Shown here: one piece after another, positions 1 to 9,139 of the stretch
How the letters are laid out: each line of letters starts with the position of its first letter
Position numbering within the stretch: the stretch's first letter is position 1
Assembly (NCBI RefSeq): GCF_000733925.1
Contig: NZ_JPOO01000003.1
Coordinates: 806,001 to 870,000, forward strand
DNA: 64,000 bases
Source of the DNA: Arenibacter algicola
Lineage (GTDB): Bacteria; Bacteroidota; Bacteroidia; Flavobacteriales; Flavobacteriaceae
Direction: 5' to 3'
Notes under the pieces: model-generated
Seen by the model: only the letters and a program-made list of their open reading frames with translations
The model's database searches: none
Told to the model about the DNA's origin: nothing
Translations under genes and position numbers: made by a program

Positions 1-2114
1 GATCGCCCATGTATGAGGTTGGCGATGTTACGGGAGACAACCGCTTTACATTTAAATCTACCACAACTGGAGAAAGTCCAATGGACTTGGAACTATCCGA
101 TATGTTCGGGAGTTCTCCTAAAACTGTAATGAATGATTCCTCAATAAAAAGAAAATATAAGGCCCCATCCTATTCCCTGGAACACTTTCATGATTATTTG
201 GACCAGGTTCTGCAATTGGAAGCAGTAGCCGCCAAGGATTGGCTTACAAATAAGGTAGACCGCTGTGTAGGCGGCAAGGTGGCCAAACAGCAATGTGCCG
301 GTCCACTGCAGTTACCCTTGAACAATTGCGGTGTTATGGCGTTGGATTACAAAGGAAAGGAAGGAATTGCCACTTCTATTGGCCACTCCCCTATTTCAGG
401 ATTGATAGACCCCTCTGCTGGAAGTAAAAATAGTATCGCTGAAGCCTTGACCAATATTGTTTGGGCACCTTTAAAAGACGGTTTGGACTCGGTTTCACTT
501 TCCGCCAATTGGATGTGGCCCTGTAAAAATCCTGGGGAGGACGCAAGACTGTATGAGGCGGTTCAGGCCATTTCGGATTTTGCCATCGAGCTGGGAATAA
601 ATGTCCCAACTGGAAAAGATTCCCTATCCATGAAACAACGCTACAAAGACGCAGAAGTTATAGCTCCTGGAACCGTTATCATTTCCGCCGCCGGAAACTG
701 TACCGACATTGGCAAAGTGGTAGAACCTGTCTTACAAAAAAATGGCGGGGACATATATTACATCAATTTATCCCAGGATTCCTATAAATTGGGAGGATCA
801 TCCTTTGCACAAATATTGAATACCATTGGTGATGCTGCCCCCACTATAAATAATGCCAAAAATTTTAAGACCGTATTCAATACTTTCCAAGAGTTAATTC
901 TCAACGGAAAAATCCTGGCCGGTCACGACGTAGCATCGGGCGGATTGATTACCACGCTTTTGGAACTGTGCTTTGCCGACCTTGATTTGGGTGCCACATT
1001 GGATTTGACAAGTATAGGTGAAGCCGATACTATCAAATTATTGTTTTCAGAAAATGCGGGGATCGTTTTTCAAGCTAAGGACAGCTCGGTAGAAAAAGTA
1101 TTGGCCAATTCAGGTATTGAGTATTTCAAAATTGGATCGGTGAGCACAACACCTACCCTGACCATAAAGAATCAGGGGATGGAAATGGGACTGAACATCA
1201 ATTCCCTACGTGACACCTGGTTTAAAACATCCTATCTATTGGACCGAAGGCAAACCGCCAACAACTTGGCCAAAGAGCGCTACAACAATTACAAAAATCA
1301 GCCCCTAGCCTACTCTTTTCCAACCCATTTTGATGGAAAATTGCCAGCTAAGGCAAAAACGCGACCAAAAGCGGCCATCCTACGTGAAAAAGGCAGTAAC
1401 TCGGAACGCGAAATGGCCAATGCCATGTACCTGGCCGGTTTTGATGTTAAGGATGTCCATATGACCGACCTAATATCCGGAAGGGAGACCTTGGAAGATA
1501 TTCAATTTATAGGTGCAGTCGGTGGATTCTCTAACTCTGATGTATTGGGAAGTGCCAAAGGCTGGGCAGGAGCTTTTAAATACAACGAAAAGGCCAATAC
1601 GGCACTAAAGAATTTCTTTGCCAGACCCGGTACCCTTTCCATAGGCATTTGTAACGGTTGTCAGCTATTCATGGAATTGGAATTGATCAATCCCGAGCAC
1701 GCCGAACATGGAAAAATGACCTTTAATGATTCCCATAAACACGAAAGCGGATTTACTTCCGTAATTGTTCAAAAGAACAATTCCATTATGCTTTCAAGTT
1801 TGGAAGGTGCCAATTTGGGGGTTTGGATTTCCCACGGGGAAGGAAAATTTAAATTGCCCATGACCAAAGAAAATTACAACATAGTAGCCAATTACGGTTA
1901 TGAAGGTTATCCGGCAAACCCAAATGGCAGTGATTTCAATACAGCCATGTTATGTGACGCCTCTGGTCGACATCTGGTGACTATGCCCCATATAGAGCGT
2001 TCCATTTTCCAGTGGAATTGGGCACATTACCCTGCTGACAGACTGGATGAGGTTTCTCCATGGCTAGAGGCATTTGTCAACGCAAGAAAATGGCTGGAAA
2101 CCCATAAGGAGTAA
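1..2114 (+). CDS. purL: Phosphoribosylformylglycinamidine synthase, C-terminal part (5' end outside window)
   Basis: This enzyme makes FGAM from FGAR, ATP and glutamine in de novo purine synthesis and acts in the cytosol. The frame is open from base 3 with no start, so only about 704 codons of a usual 1200-1300 are present. The visible part covers the second half of the AIR-synthase-like catalytic core, with the glycine-rich HDVASGGLITTLLE stretch, followed by a fused class-I glutamine amidotransferase domain. That domain shows the nucleophile Cys in GICNGCQLF and the His-Glu partner in SHGEGKF. This is the large single-chain PurL type, not the split PurS/PurQ/PurL type. The GNAT gene follows two bases after the stop, so the two are probably co-transcribed. 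Identification is secure. Confidence 0.96.
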   Translation, partial: SPMYEVGDVTGDNRFTFKSTTTGESPMDLELSDMFGSSPKTVMNDSSIKRKYKAPSYSLEHFHDYLDQVLQLEAVAAKDWLTNKVDRCVGGKVAKQQCAGPLQLPLNNCGVMALDYKGKEGIATSIGHSPISGLIDPSAGSKNSIAEALTNIVWAPLKDGLDSVSLSANWMWPCKNPGEDARLYEAVQAISDFAIELGINVPTGKDSLSMKQRYKDAEVIAPGTVIISAAGNCTDIGKVVEPVLQKNGGDIYYINLSQDSYKLGGSSFAQILNTIGDAAPTINNAKNFKTVFNTFQELILNGKILAGHDVASGGLITTLLELCFADLDLGATLDLTSIGEADTIKLLFSENAGIVFQAKDSSVEKVLANSGIEYFKIGSVSTTPTLTIKNQGMEMGLNINSLRDTWFKTSYLLDRRQTANNLAKERYNNYKNQPLAYSFPTHFDGKLPAKAKTRPKAAILREKGSNSEREMANAMYLAGFDVKDVHMTDLISGRETLEDIQFIGAVGGFSNSDVLGSAKGWAGAFKYNEKANTALKNFFARPGTLSIGICNGCQLFMELELINPEHAEHGKMTFNDSHKHESGFTSVIVQKNNSIMLSSLEGANLGVWISHGEGKFKLPMTKENYNIVANYGYEGYPANPNGSDFNTAMLCDASGRHLVTMPHIERSIFQWNWAHYPADRLDEVSPWLEAFVNARKWLETHKE

Positions 2115-2116
2115 TT

Positions 2117-2569
2117 ATGATCTTTAGACAAGCTACCAAGGAAGACCTTCCATCAATAATAGAAATGATAGCCAATGATACCTTGGGCCAATTGCGGGAA
2201 AGGTTTGAGGACCCGCTTCCCAAAGAGTATTATAGTGCCTTTGAAAGAATTAATACGGACAAAAATCAGGAATTAATCGTTATAGAGAATTCCGAGGGCG
2301 AAGTCGTAGCCACTTTTCAATTAAGCTTTCTCCAATACCTAACCTATTTAGGCGGCATACGCTGTCTTGTGGAAAACGTCCATGTACGGGAAGACCAAAC
2401 GGGCAAGGGAATTGGCAAACAAATGTTTCAATGGATTATTGAAAGGGCAAAGGAAAAAAACGTCCATTTGATACAGTTGACCTCCAACAAACTACGCCCC
2501 AATGCAATTCGTTTTTATGAAGGCATCGGATTCAAAGCTACCCACGAAGGATTTAAACTACATCTCTAA
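2117..2569 (+). CDS. GNAT-family N-acetyltransferase
   Basis: A 150-residue single-domain acetyltransferase that would transfer an acetyl group from acetyl-CoA to an amine; the substrate cannot be told. The acetyl-CoA pyrophosphate loop is visible as QTGKGIGKQMF, and the C-terminal NAIRFYEGIGF strand-helix is typical of GNAT proteins. It starts two bases after the purL stop, which suggests translational coupling or read-through from purL. A strong terminator follows at once. There is no signal peptide, so it should be cytosolic. Family assignment is firm; specificity is unknown. Confidence 0.9.
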   Translation: MIFRQATKEDLPSIIEMIANDTLGQLRERFEDPLPKEYYSAFERINTDKNQELIVIENSEGEVVATFQLSFLQYLTYLGGIRCLVENVHVREDQTGKGIGKQMFQWIIERAKEKNVHLIQLTSNKLRPNAIRFYEGIGFKATHEGFKLHL

Positions 2570-2577
2570 TTCCACCA

Positions 2578-2626
2578 ATTAAAATCCCCTGAATAGAAGT
2601 TGGACTTTTATTCAGGGGATTTTAAT
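2578..2626. terminator. Bidirectional terminator between the purL/GNAT unit and the glycoside hydrolase gene
   Basis: A perfect 18-bp inverted repeat (2578-2595 with 2609-2626) has a 13-base loop, a CCCCTGAATA core and A/T-rich outer arms. It lies between convergent genes and could end transcription from both sides. Confidence 0.9.
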
Positions 2627-2667
2627 ATAAATAATTATACTTCCTTAGAGGAAATCAAATTTACTTT

Positions 2668-3777
2668 CTACTTCTTGGAATAATCTGCATGGATAGCCTT
2701 ATCAAAGGCCTCCCAATGCTCCGGCTTCATTCTTTCGGGGGTAAAAAGGCAAATTCCCGCGGCTCCGTTCTCCATGGAAGTTCTAATGGCCGTTTCTATT
2801 TCTGAAGGCAATAATCCGTGATTTTCAGGGTCATTCTCTTTTGTTTTGTTCTCCGGGTTTGGACATATGAAAAGTCCACTATAAATGGGCTTTTCTCCGT
2901 TTACGGATTCCACTTCCTCCTTGGTTATTTCCCCAACCCATTCAGGACCTTTTAAATAAAAATCGTTATAGTTCATAGGATAAAAGGCATCCAAGTCCCA
3001 TTTGTTCCATTCTTGTCTAACCATTTTCATTGCATTGCTAGGACCTGGAAAAACCGCCGCATTTATCTTTTTGCCCTTGTCATGTACTACCTTGGACAAA
3101 CGATTTACAATGTTGGTAATTAAATCATATCTAAACTGCTTCCATTCCTGTACTTTGGACGGATCTTCAACCTCTTTTATGTCGATTCCTGATTGCTCTT
3201 TAAAATCACCTACACATTTATCACAATAGCAATAATCGGCCACCGGATATTCCTCGTTCATCACCAGTCCATATTTGTCCCAAAGGCCTTCGGCCAATAT
3301 AACATCCGGGAAACGGATATAATCCAAATGTATCCCATCTACTTCTTCCACGGCTGCAATATTTCCGTATAGTTCGGACAGGAAGGTAAATGAACCCTCC
3401 TTATTGGGGCAAAGAAATTTGTAATATGAAACATATGCGGGTTTATCAAAAGCTGACTCCCCATTGCGGTTTATCGCATAAAGATCTTGTGGCAATTTAG
3501 GATTGTCTCCCTGCACCATTGTAGGTACCCATGTATGGAATTCCATTCCCGCATCCTTTACCAATTTACCTACCCGCTTATACGTTTCTGGATTATGTCC
3601 GCCGTTGTACATCAGGCCATCTATCCCTTTTTCCTTATAATTCTTAAAAGTTGCCATCAATTCTTGATCTGTAGCCTCCCCAGGACCACCAGTCCATGCA
3701 TATACAGGGATTTTAGTTTTTTCGGCACAGGAAATCATAGTAAAAATAACTACTGCCGTTACAAAAAGCTTTTTCAT
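2668..3777 (-). CDS. Lipoprotein, putative glycoside hydrolase (GHL10/DUF187-like TIM barrel)
   Basis: The 369-residue product begins with a lipoprotein signal (hydrophobic VTAVVIFTMISC, with Cys17 as the likely lipidated residue), so it should be anchored in the cell envelope. The motif DGIHLDYIRFP near residue 148 is typical of the GHL10/DUF187 family of glycoside hydrolase-like TIM barrels, where the Asp and downstream acidic residues line the pocket. Four Cys in YCYCDKCVG suggest a metal site or disulfides. It stands alone on the minus strand, convergent with the GNAT gene, and no carbohydrate-uptake pair lies beside it. The substrate is unknown; a glycan-processing role is an inference from the fold. 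Confidence 0.75.
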   Translation of the reverse strand: MKKLFVTAVVIFTMISCAEKTKIPVYAWTGGPGEATDQELMATFKNYKEKGIDGLMYNGGHNPETYKRVGKLVKDAGMEFHTWVPTMVQGDNPKLPQDLYAINRNGESAFDKPAYVSYYKFLCPNKEGSFTFLSELYGNIAAVEEVDGIHLDYIRFPDVILAEGLWDKYGLVMNEEYPVADYCYCDKCVGDFKEQSGIDIKEVEDPSKVQEWKQFRYDLITNIVNRLSKVVHDKGKKINAAVFPGPSNAMKMVRQEWNKWDLDAFYPMNYNDFYLKGPEWVGEITKEEVESVNGEKPIYSGLFICPNPENKTKENDPENHGLLPSEIETAIRTSMENGAAGICLFTPERMKPEHWEAFDKAIHADYSKK

Positions 3778-4261
3778 TGGTTTAGTTTAATTGTTAATAA
3801 TAATTAGATATGCACACACCCTAACGCTCCAGATGTCCTAAAAATAGGCAGAAACGTTTATATTGGAATTTGGTGCATTAAAGTTTGAACTTAATCATTT
3901 TGTAGCTTCCTAGCCATAAATCTTAGCTAAGTAACCTCGGAATTAATACAAACAACATTATTCTGCCTTAGAATTAATTCTACTTAAGGAAACATTAATA
4001 AGGGTAAATCTTTACTAAAAACAATAGTATCCTATTCAAAAATGGGCGAAAATCAGGAATAAATCAAGGCTCTTCAAGATCAGATCACTAATTAAAAATA
4101 TCTCGGTTACAACTCCCCAGTCCAATTAAACAAAGCCAAAAAGGAACAATTTTTAGCAGATAAAATGAAGACTCCTTAATTTTTTTACATTTTTTATACG
4201 AATGTGATTTTAAAATACCGTTCCCTTTTCTTAATTTGCGATTACGAACAGCAAATTAAAT
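3778..4261. other. Intergenic region between divergent genes
   Basis: An A/T-rich stretch of 484 bp that must carry the promoters of the divergent lipoprotein and acyl-CoA ligase genes. At 4231-4238 a near-consensus -7 box (TTAATTTG, one mismatch to TAnnTTTG) lies 23 bp before the ligase start. I see no RNA gene, repeat or convincing small ORF in the rest. Confidence 0.4.
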
Positions 4262-6034
4262 ATGCAAGAAATCACCCGCCTTTTTGATTTTCCTTATTAT
4301 CAATTAGAGAAATTCAATTTAAAAAAATCACTGGTCACAAAGTACAATGGAGAATGGGTTGCAACATCTACCCAGGAATATATAGACAAGGCAAATGCTA
4401 TTAGTAGGGCCTTGTTGCGACTAGGCGTAAAACCTAATGACAAAATTGCCCTAATTTCCATGGCCAACAGAACGGAATGGAATATAATGGACATTGGAAT
4501 ACTTCAAATTGGGGCACAAAACGTTCCTATATACCCTACCATTTCGGAAGAAGATTACGCTTATGTTCTAAATCATTCAGAAGCCAAATATGTTTTTGTG
4601 TCCTGCACAGAAGTTTTTGACAAGGTCAATGCCGTAAAAGCGACTACACCACATTTAAAGGATGTATACTCCTTTGACGTACTGGAGAACTGCAAGAATT
4701 GGAGCGAAATCTTGGAATTGGGTACGGATACCGCCAACCAAAATGAGGTAGAAAAACTTAAGGATAAGGTGAAGCCGGATGATTTGGCTACCTTGATTTA
4801 TACGTCCGGGACCACTGGTAGACCTAAAGGGGTAATGCTCACCCACAACAATGTGGTATGCAATGCCATTGAAAGTTCCAAGCGTCTGCCCATAGATTAT
4901 GGCAATACTACATGTTTAAGCTTTTTGCCCGTCTGCCATATCTATGAACGAATGATGATGTATCTCTATCAATACGCTGGGGTCACTATCTATTTTGCAG
5001 AGTCCATGGATAAAATAAGCGACAATCTAAAAGAGTGCGCCCCCCATGTAATGACCGCTGTACCCCGATTATTGGAAAAAGTGTACGATAAAATCATTGC
5101 CAAGGGAACCGAACTTACAGGAATAAAAAAGAAATTGTTTTTCTGGGCTGTAGAAGTGGGATTGAAATATGAACCATACGGGCAGAACGGTTGGTGGTAC
5201 GAACAGCAATTGGCAATGGCCAGAAAATTAATTTTTAGCAAGTGGAAAGACGGGTTAGGAGGCAATCTTTCTCTGATAGCCTCCGGTAGTGCTGCCTTAC
5301 AGCCTAGATTGGCACGTATTTTCAATGCCGCTGGCTTTGGGGTTATGGAAGGATACGGACTTACGGAAACTTCACCAGTGGTTTCTGTGAACGATATGAG
5401 GGATGGCGGATTTAAAATAGGGACCGTTGGAAAATTATTGGCTAATACAGAAGTAAAAATTGCGGAAGACGGTGAAATATGTGTTAAAGGGCCACAAGTA
5501 ATGTTGGGTTATTACAAGGATGCTGAAAAAACAGCTGAGGTTATAAAGGATGGATATTTTCATACTGGGGATATTGGAGAGATAGATACCGATGGATTTC
5601 TCAAGATCACGGACAGAAAGAAAGAAATGTTCAAAACATCAGGAGGTAAATATGTTGCGCCCCAACTATTGGAAAACAGGTTTAAGCAATCCAGATTTAT
5701 AGAACAAATAATGGTTGTAGGCGAAGGGGAAAAAATGCCGGCAGCCTTGATACAACCAGATTTTGAATTTTTACGCAATTGGGCCAAAATGCACGATATA
5801 GAGGTTGGCGACAATAAAAAAATGGTCCAAAATGAAAAAGTAAATGCCAGATTCCAAGAGGAAGTGGATGCTGCCAATGAAAGTTTTGCCAAATGGGAAA
5901 AGGTGAAACAATTTAGACTTACGCCAGATGTATGGAGCATAGACGACGGGCACCTTACGCCTACCATGAAATTAAAGCGAAAAATAGTAAAAGAAAAGTA
6001 TATGGATCTTTACAATGACATTTACCGGCATTAG
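4262..6034 (+). CDS. Long-chain acyl-CoA synthetase (AMP-forming)
   Basis: Activates free fatty acids to acyl-CoA with ATP, the entry step for beta-oxidation or lipid synthesis; likely at the inner face of the membrane. The 590-residue chain has the adenylate-forming signature: P-loop YTSGTTGRPKGVMLTH near residue 180, the YGLTETSPVV motif near 365, and TGDIGEID plus DRKKEMFKTSGGKYV near 440-470, which includes the hinge and start of the C-terminal subdomain. It is the long bacterial/eukaryotic ACSL-like type. It ends in its own terminator, and the fatty-acid degradation operon with its MarR regulator begins right after, so the genes belong to one pathway even though they are separate transcripts. 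Confidence 0.93.
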   Translation: MQEITRLFDFPYYQLEKFNLKKSLVTKYNGEWVATSTQEYIDKANAISRALLRLGVKPNDKIALISMANRTEWNIMDIGILQIGAQNVPIYPTISEEDYAYVLNHSEAKYVFVSCTEVFDKVNAVKATTPHLKDVYSFDVLENCKNWSEILELGTDTANQNEVEKLKDKVKPDDLATLIYTSGTTGRPKGVMLTHNNVVCNAIESSKRLPIDYGNTTCLSFLPVCHIYERMMMYLYQYAGVTIYFAESMDKISDNLKECAPHVMTAVPRLLEKVYDKIIAKGTELTGIKKKLFFWAVEVGLKYEPYGQNGWWYEQQLAMARKLIFSKWKDGLGGNLSLIASGSAALQPRLARIFNAAGFGVMEGYGLTETSPVVSVNDMRDGGFKIGTVGKLLANTEVKIAEDGEICVKGPQVMLGYYKDAEKTAEVIKDGYFHTGDIGEIDTDGFLKITDRKKEMFKTSGGKYVAPQLLENRFKQSRFIEQIMVVGEGEKMPAALIQPDFEFLRNWAKMHDIEVGDNKKMVQNEKVNARFQEEVDAANESFAKWEKVKQFRLTPDVWSIDDGHLTPTMKLKRKIVKEKYMDLYNDIYRH

Positions 6035-6056
6035 TGACTTGTCCCAAACCAAATTA

Positions 6057-6090
6057 AAAACAGCTTCTGTAACCAGAAGCTGTTTTATTT
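6057..6090 (+). terminator. Rho-independent terminator after the acyl-CoA ligase
   Basis: Perfect 13-bp stem (6057-6069 with 6074-6086, core CAGCTTCTG), 4-base loop TAAC, then a T-rich tail. Confidence 0.9.
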
Positions 6091-6112
6091 TATAGAGGCC
6101 ATATTTTTTTTG

Positions 6113-6140
6113 AAATATATTATGCATGCATAATATATTT
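6113..6140. promoter_or_regulatory. 28-bp perfect palindrome, probable MarR operator
   Basis: Bases 6113-6140 form a perfect palindrome (half-site AAATATATTATGCA). It ends three bases before the -7 box at 6144 and therefore overlaps the -33 region of the marR promoter. Size, symmetry and place fit a MarR dimer site used for autoregulation of the marR-fad operon. The bound protein is an inference. Confidence 0.75.
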
Positions 6141-6143
6141 TTA

Positions 6144-6151
6144 TATCTTTG
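6144..6151 (+). promoter_or_regulatory. -7 promoter box of the marR-fad operon
   Basis: TATCTTTG matches the Bacteroidota consensus TAnnTTTG exactly and lies 19 bp before the marR start codon. No clear -33 TTG is seen at normal spacing, since that space is taken by the palindromic operator. Confidence 0.75.
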
Positions 6152-6170
6152 AAAGAACCAACAAAACAGC

Positions 6171-6602
6171 ATGCAAGACATAACAATAGATTACGCGCTC
6201 CGAGCAACTTGGCAAGCGGTCACAAAGATGTATAACGAGGAGGCGAGGAAATTCAACAGTACTATGGCCGTAGGCTTTACATTATTGAGTATAGACCCCA
6301 AAACCGGTACCCCCTCTACCGCCCTTGGCCCAAAAATGGGTATGGAGGCCACGAGTCTCTCGCGGATATTGAAAAGTATGGAGGAAAAGGGACTTATTGA
6401 ACGCAGGCCAAACCCCAATGATGGTAGGGGTGTTCTGATACACCTCACGGCTTTTGGCCTGGAAAAGAGGAAGGATTCAAAAGATGTTGTACTTCGTTTC
6501 AACGATGTGGTGAAGACACATGTACCCAAAGAAAAATTGGAAACTTTTTTTGAGGTAACGGAGATTATCAACAAACTAATTGCGGAAAAGAAAATTTATT
6601 AA
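6171..6602 (+). CDS. MarR-family transcriptional regulator of the fatty-acid degradation operon
   Basis: A 143-residue winged-helix regulator. The DNA-recognition segment is visible as MGMEATSLSRILKSMEEKGLIERRPNPNDGRGV (about residues 59-91, given as two linked motifs: the helix LSRILKSMEEKG and the wing RRPNPNDGRG). It is the first gene of a unit that continues with hydroxyacyl-CoA dehydrogenase, thiolase and acyl-CoA dehydrogenase, and it has a large palindrome in its own promoter. It most likely represses the operon until a fatty acid, acyl-CoA or acyl-ACP binds. Bacillus controls the matching fadNAE genes with a TetR-type FadR, so a MarR regulator here is a different solution. The ligand is not known. 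Confidence 0.88.
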   Translation: MQDITIDYALRATWQAVTKMYNEEARKFNSTMAVGFTLLSIDPKTGTPSTALGPKMGMEATSLSRILKSMEEKGLIERRPNPNDGRGVLIHLTAFGLEKRKDSKDVVLRFNDVVKTHVPKEKLETFFEVTEIINKLIAEKKIY

Positions 6603-6614
6603 TAGAGTAAACTA

Positions 6615-6701
6615 CCTCGGGGCAAGACCACGAGGCATTGAAAGGAAATTTAATTTTGATTTCGACGCAAGCGTCGGAGCATTTAAATCTCGATTATCGA
6701 G
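6615..6701. repeat. REP-like cluster of three hairpins between marR and the dehydrogenase gene
   Basis: Three short palindromes lie within 87 bp: CCTCG/CGAGG (6615-6619 with 6631-6635), CGACGC/GCGTCG with an AA loop (6663-6668 with 6671-6676), and CTCGAT/ATCGAG with a 1-base centre (6689-6694 with 6696-6701). The first two units share a GCAAG apex and a following GCATT-AAA tail, so they look like two diverged copies of one unit. The arrangement recalls REP/BIME elements moved by RAYT (Y1) transposases; none is encoded here. Confidence 0.55.
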
Positions 6702-6729
6702 TAAAAAACTAGTTAACACCTTTTTATTG

Positions 6730-9120
6730 ATGAACAAACACATTAAAAAAGTAGCAGTTATTGGTTCTGGTATAATGGGAAGCGGCATAGCCTGCCATTT
6801 CGCCAACATAGGAGTGGAGGTATTGCTCTTGGATATTATACCACGGGAACTCAATGATAAAGAAAAAGCAAATGGCCTTACCCTAGTGGATAAGGTAGTT
6901 AGAAATAGATTGGTAAACGATTCCTTGGCCGCTGCATTAAAATCCAAACCCTCCCCTATTTATCATCAAAATTTTGCCCAAAGAATCTCGACCGGGAATC
7001 TTGAGGACGACATTTCCAAAGTTGGACAGGTAGATTGGATCATTGAAGTGGTAGTAGAACGTCTGGATATCAAAAAAATAGTTTTTGAAAAACTGGACAA
7101 GCACAGAAAGCCGGGCACTTTAATTACTTCCAACACCTCGGGCATTCCCATAAAATTTATGAGTGAGGGAAGAAGTGAAGATTTCCAAAAACATTTCTGC
7201 GGAACACACTTTTTTAATCCGGCCCGATACTTAAAGCTTTTTGAAATAATTCCTGGACCCAAAACTTCTCCCGAAGTATTGGATTTCTTAAATGGCTATG
7301 GGGAACAGTTTTTAGGCAAGACCTCGGTGATAGCCAAAGATACTCCTGCGTTTATTGGTAATAGAATAGGTACCTTTAGCATAATGAGTTTGTTCCATGC
7401 CGTAAAGGAGATGGACCTTACCGTTGAGGAAATAGATAAACTTTCAGGACCGGTAATAGGTAGACCAAAATCGGCCACCTTCCGCACCGTAGACGTTGTT
7501 GGCTTGGACACTTTGGTACATGTCGCCAATGGTATTGCAGAAAATTGTAAGGATGATGAAAGACGGGAACAATTTACACTTCCGGATTTCATCGGAAAAA
7601 TGATGGAAAATAAATGGTTCGGAAGTAAAACAGGGCAAGGCTTCTATAAAAAGGAAGGTCGGGAAATATTGGCCTTGGACCTGAACACAATGGAATACAG
7701 ACCCAGTAAAAAGGCTAGTTTTGCCACTCTTGAACTCACCAAATCCATAGAAAATGTAATCGACCGATTTAAGGTGTTGGTTACCGGAAAGGACAAGGCA
7801 GGTGCCTTTTACAGAAAAAGTTTTTCCTCCTTATTTGAATATGCCTCCAATAGAATCCCTGAAATAACCGAAGAATTATATAAAATAGATGACGCCATGA
7901 AAGCAGGTTTTGCCTGGGGACATGGCCCCTTTCAAATTTGGGATGCCATAGGTGTTGAAAAAGGGATAGAAATGATGAAAGCCGAAGGTTTTCAACCGGC
8001 GGCCTGGGTTACCGAAATGATATCCTCAGGAAATAAATCATTCTACACCATTAAAGACGGGGCAACCTATTTCTACGACATTCCCAAAAAGGCGATGGCG
8101 AAAATACCAGGTCAGGATTCCTTTATCATTTTGGACAATATTAGAAAATCCAATGAGGTTTGGAAAAACTCGGGAGTTGTTATTGAGGATTTGGGCGATG
8201 GTATATTGAATGTGGAATTCCAGTCCAAAATGAACACCATTGGTGGCGATGTATTGGCCGGACTCAACAAGGCCATTGATTTGGCAGAAAAAGACTTTCA
8301 AGGTCTGGTGGTGGGCAACCAGGCACCCAACTTTTCTGTTGGCGCCAATATTGGAATGATATTTATGATGGCCGTGGAACAGGAATACGATGAGCTTAAC
8401 ATGGCCATAAAGATGTTTCAGGATACAATGATGCGTATGCGTTATTCATCCATTCCTACTGTTTCTGCCCCACACGGAATGACTTTGGGTGGTGGTTGTG
8501 AGTTGTCTTTACATGCCGATAAGGTTGTTGCCGCAGCTGAAACCTACATGGGGCTGGTAGAATTCGGAGTTGGGGTCATACCAGGAGGTGGTGGTTCCAA
8601 GGAAATGGCATTAAGGGCATCAGATACCTTTAGGAAAAATGATGTTGAGCTTAATGTACTTCAAGAATATTTCCTCACTATTGGAATGGCAAAAGTTTCA
8701 ACATCCGCTTATGAGGCCTATGATATGGGAGTTCTTGAAAAAGGGAAAGATATAGTGGTCGTAAATAAGGACCGACAAATTGCAACAGCCAAAGCTTACG
8801 CCAAACTAATGGCAGAACAGGGCTATACCCAACCTCCAAAGAGAAAAGACGTAAAGGTTCTTGGAAAACAGGCCCTAGGTATGTTTTTGGTAGGAACGGA
8901 TGCCATGGAGGACAGTAATTATATAAGTGAACACGACCATAAGATTGCCAACAAATTAGCCTATGTAATGGCCGGTGGTGACTTGTCGGAACCAACCTTG
9001 GTCACTGAACAATATCTATTGGATCTGGAACGGGAAGCATTCCTATCCCTCTGTACGGAAAGAAAAACCTTGGAACGAATACAACATATGTTGAAGACAG
9101 GGAAGCCGTTAAGAAATTAA
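6730..9120 (+). CDS. fadN: 3-hydroxyacyl-CoA dehydrogenase / enoyl-CoA hydratase fusion protein
   Basis: Carries out hydration of enoyl-CoA and NAD-dependent oxidation of 3-hydroxyacyl-CoA, the middle two steps of beta-oxidation. The 796-residue protein has the dehydrogenase first (Rossmann GSGIMGSG at residues 12-19, then two helical C-terminal dehydrogenase segments) and the crotonase domain last (from about residue 483; GMTLGGGCELSLHADK and GLVEFGVGVIPGGGG hold the oxyanion and acidic residues). This order matches Bacillus FadN and is the reverse of E. coli FadB. The start at 6730 is chosen because the Rossmann strand begins eight residues later; the frame is open back to 6580 but that extension runs through REP-like hairpins and overlaps marR. 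Confidence 0.92.
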   Translation: MNKHIKKVAVIGSGIMGSGIACHFANIGVEVLLLDIIPRELNDKEKANGLTLVDKVVRNRLVNDSLAAALKSKPSPIYHQNFAQRISTGNLEDDISKVGQVDWIIEVVVERLDIKKIVFEKLDKHRKPGTLITSNTSGIPIKFMSEGRSEDFQKHFCGTHFFNPARYLKLFEIIPGPKTSPEVLDFLNGYGEQFLGKTSVIAKDTPAFIGNRIGTFSIMSLFHAVKEMDLTVEEIDKLSGPVIGRPKSATFRTVDVVGLDTLVHVANGIAENCKDDERREQFTLPDFIGKMMENKWFGSKTGQGFYKKEGREILALDLNTMEYRPSKKASFATLELTKSIENVIDRFKVLVTGKDKAGAFYRKSFSSLFEYASNRIPEITEELYKIDDAMKAGFAWGHGPFQIWDAIGVEKGIEMMKAEGFQPAAWVTEMISSGNKSFYTIKDGATYFYDIPKKAMAKIPGQDSFIILDNIRKSNEVWKNSGVVIEDLGDGILNVEFQSKMNTIGGDVLAGLNKAIDLAEKDFQGLVVGNQAPNFSVGANIGMIFMMAVEQEYDELNMAIKMFQDTMMRMRYSSIPTVSAPHGMTLGGGCELSLHADKVVAAAETYMGLVEFGVGVIPGGGGSKEMALRASDTFRKNDVELNVLQEYFLTIGMAKVSTSAYEAYDMGVLEKGKDIVVVNKDRQIATAKAYAKLMAEQGYTQPPKRKDVKVLGKQALGMFLVGTDAMEDSNYISEHDHKIANKLAYVMAGGDLSEPTLVTEQYLLDLEREAFLSLCTERKTLERIQHMLKTGKPLRN

Positions 9121-9139
9121 GATAATAGACGATTAGACC

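Noticed and set aside
6580..6729. N-terminal extension of the dehydrogenase/hydratase gene in frame to 6580
   Set aside because: It overlaps marR and runs through hairpin repeats; the Rossmann fold begins right after the ATG at 6730.
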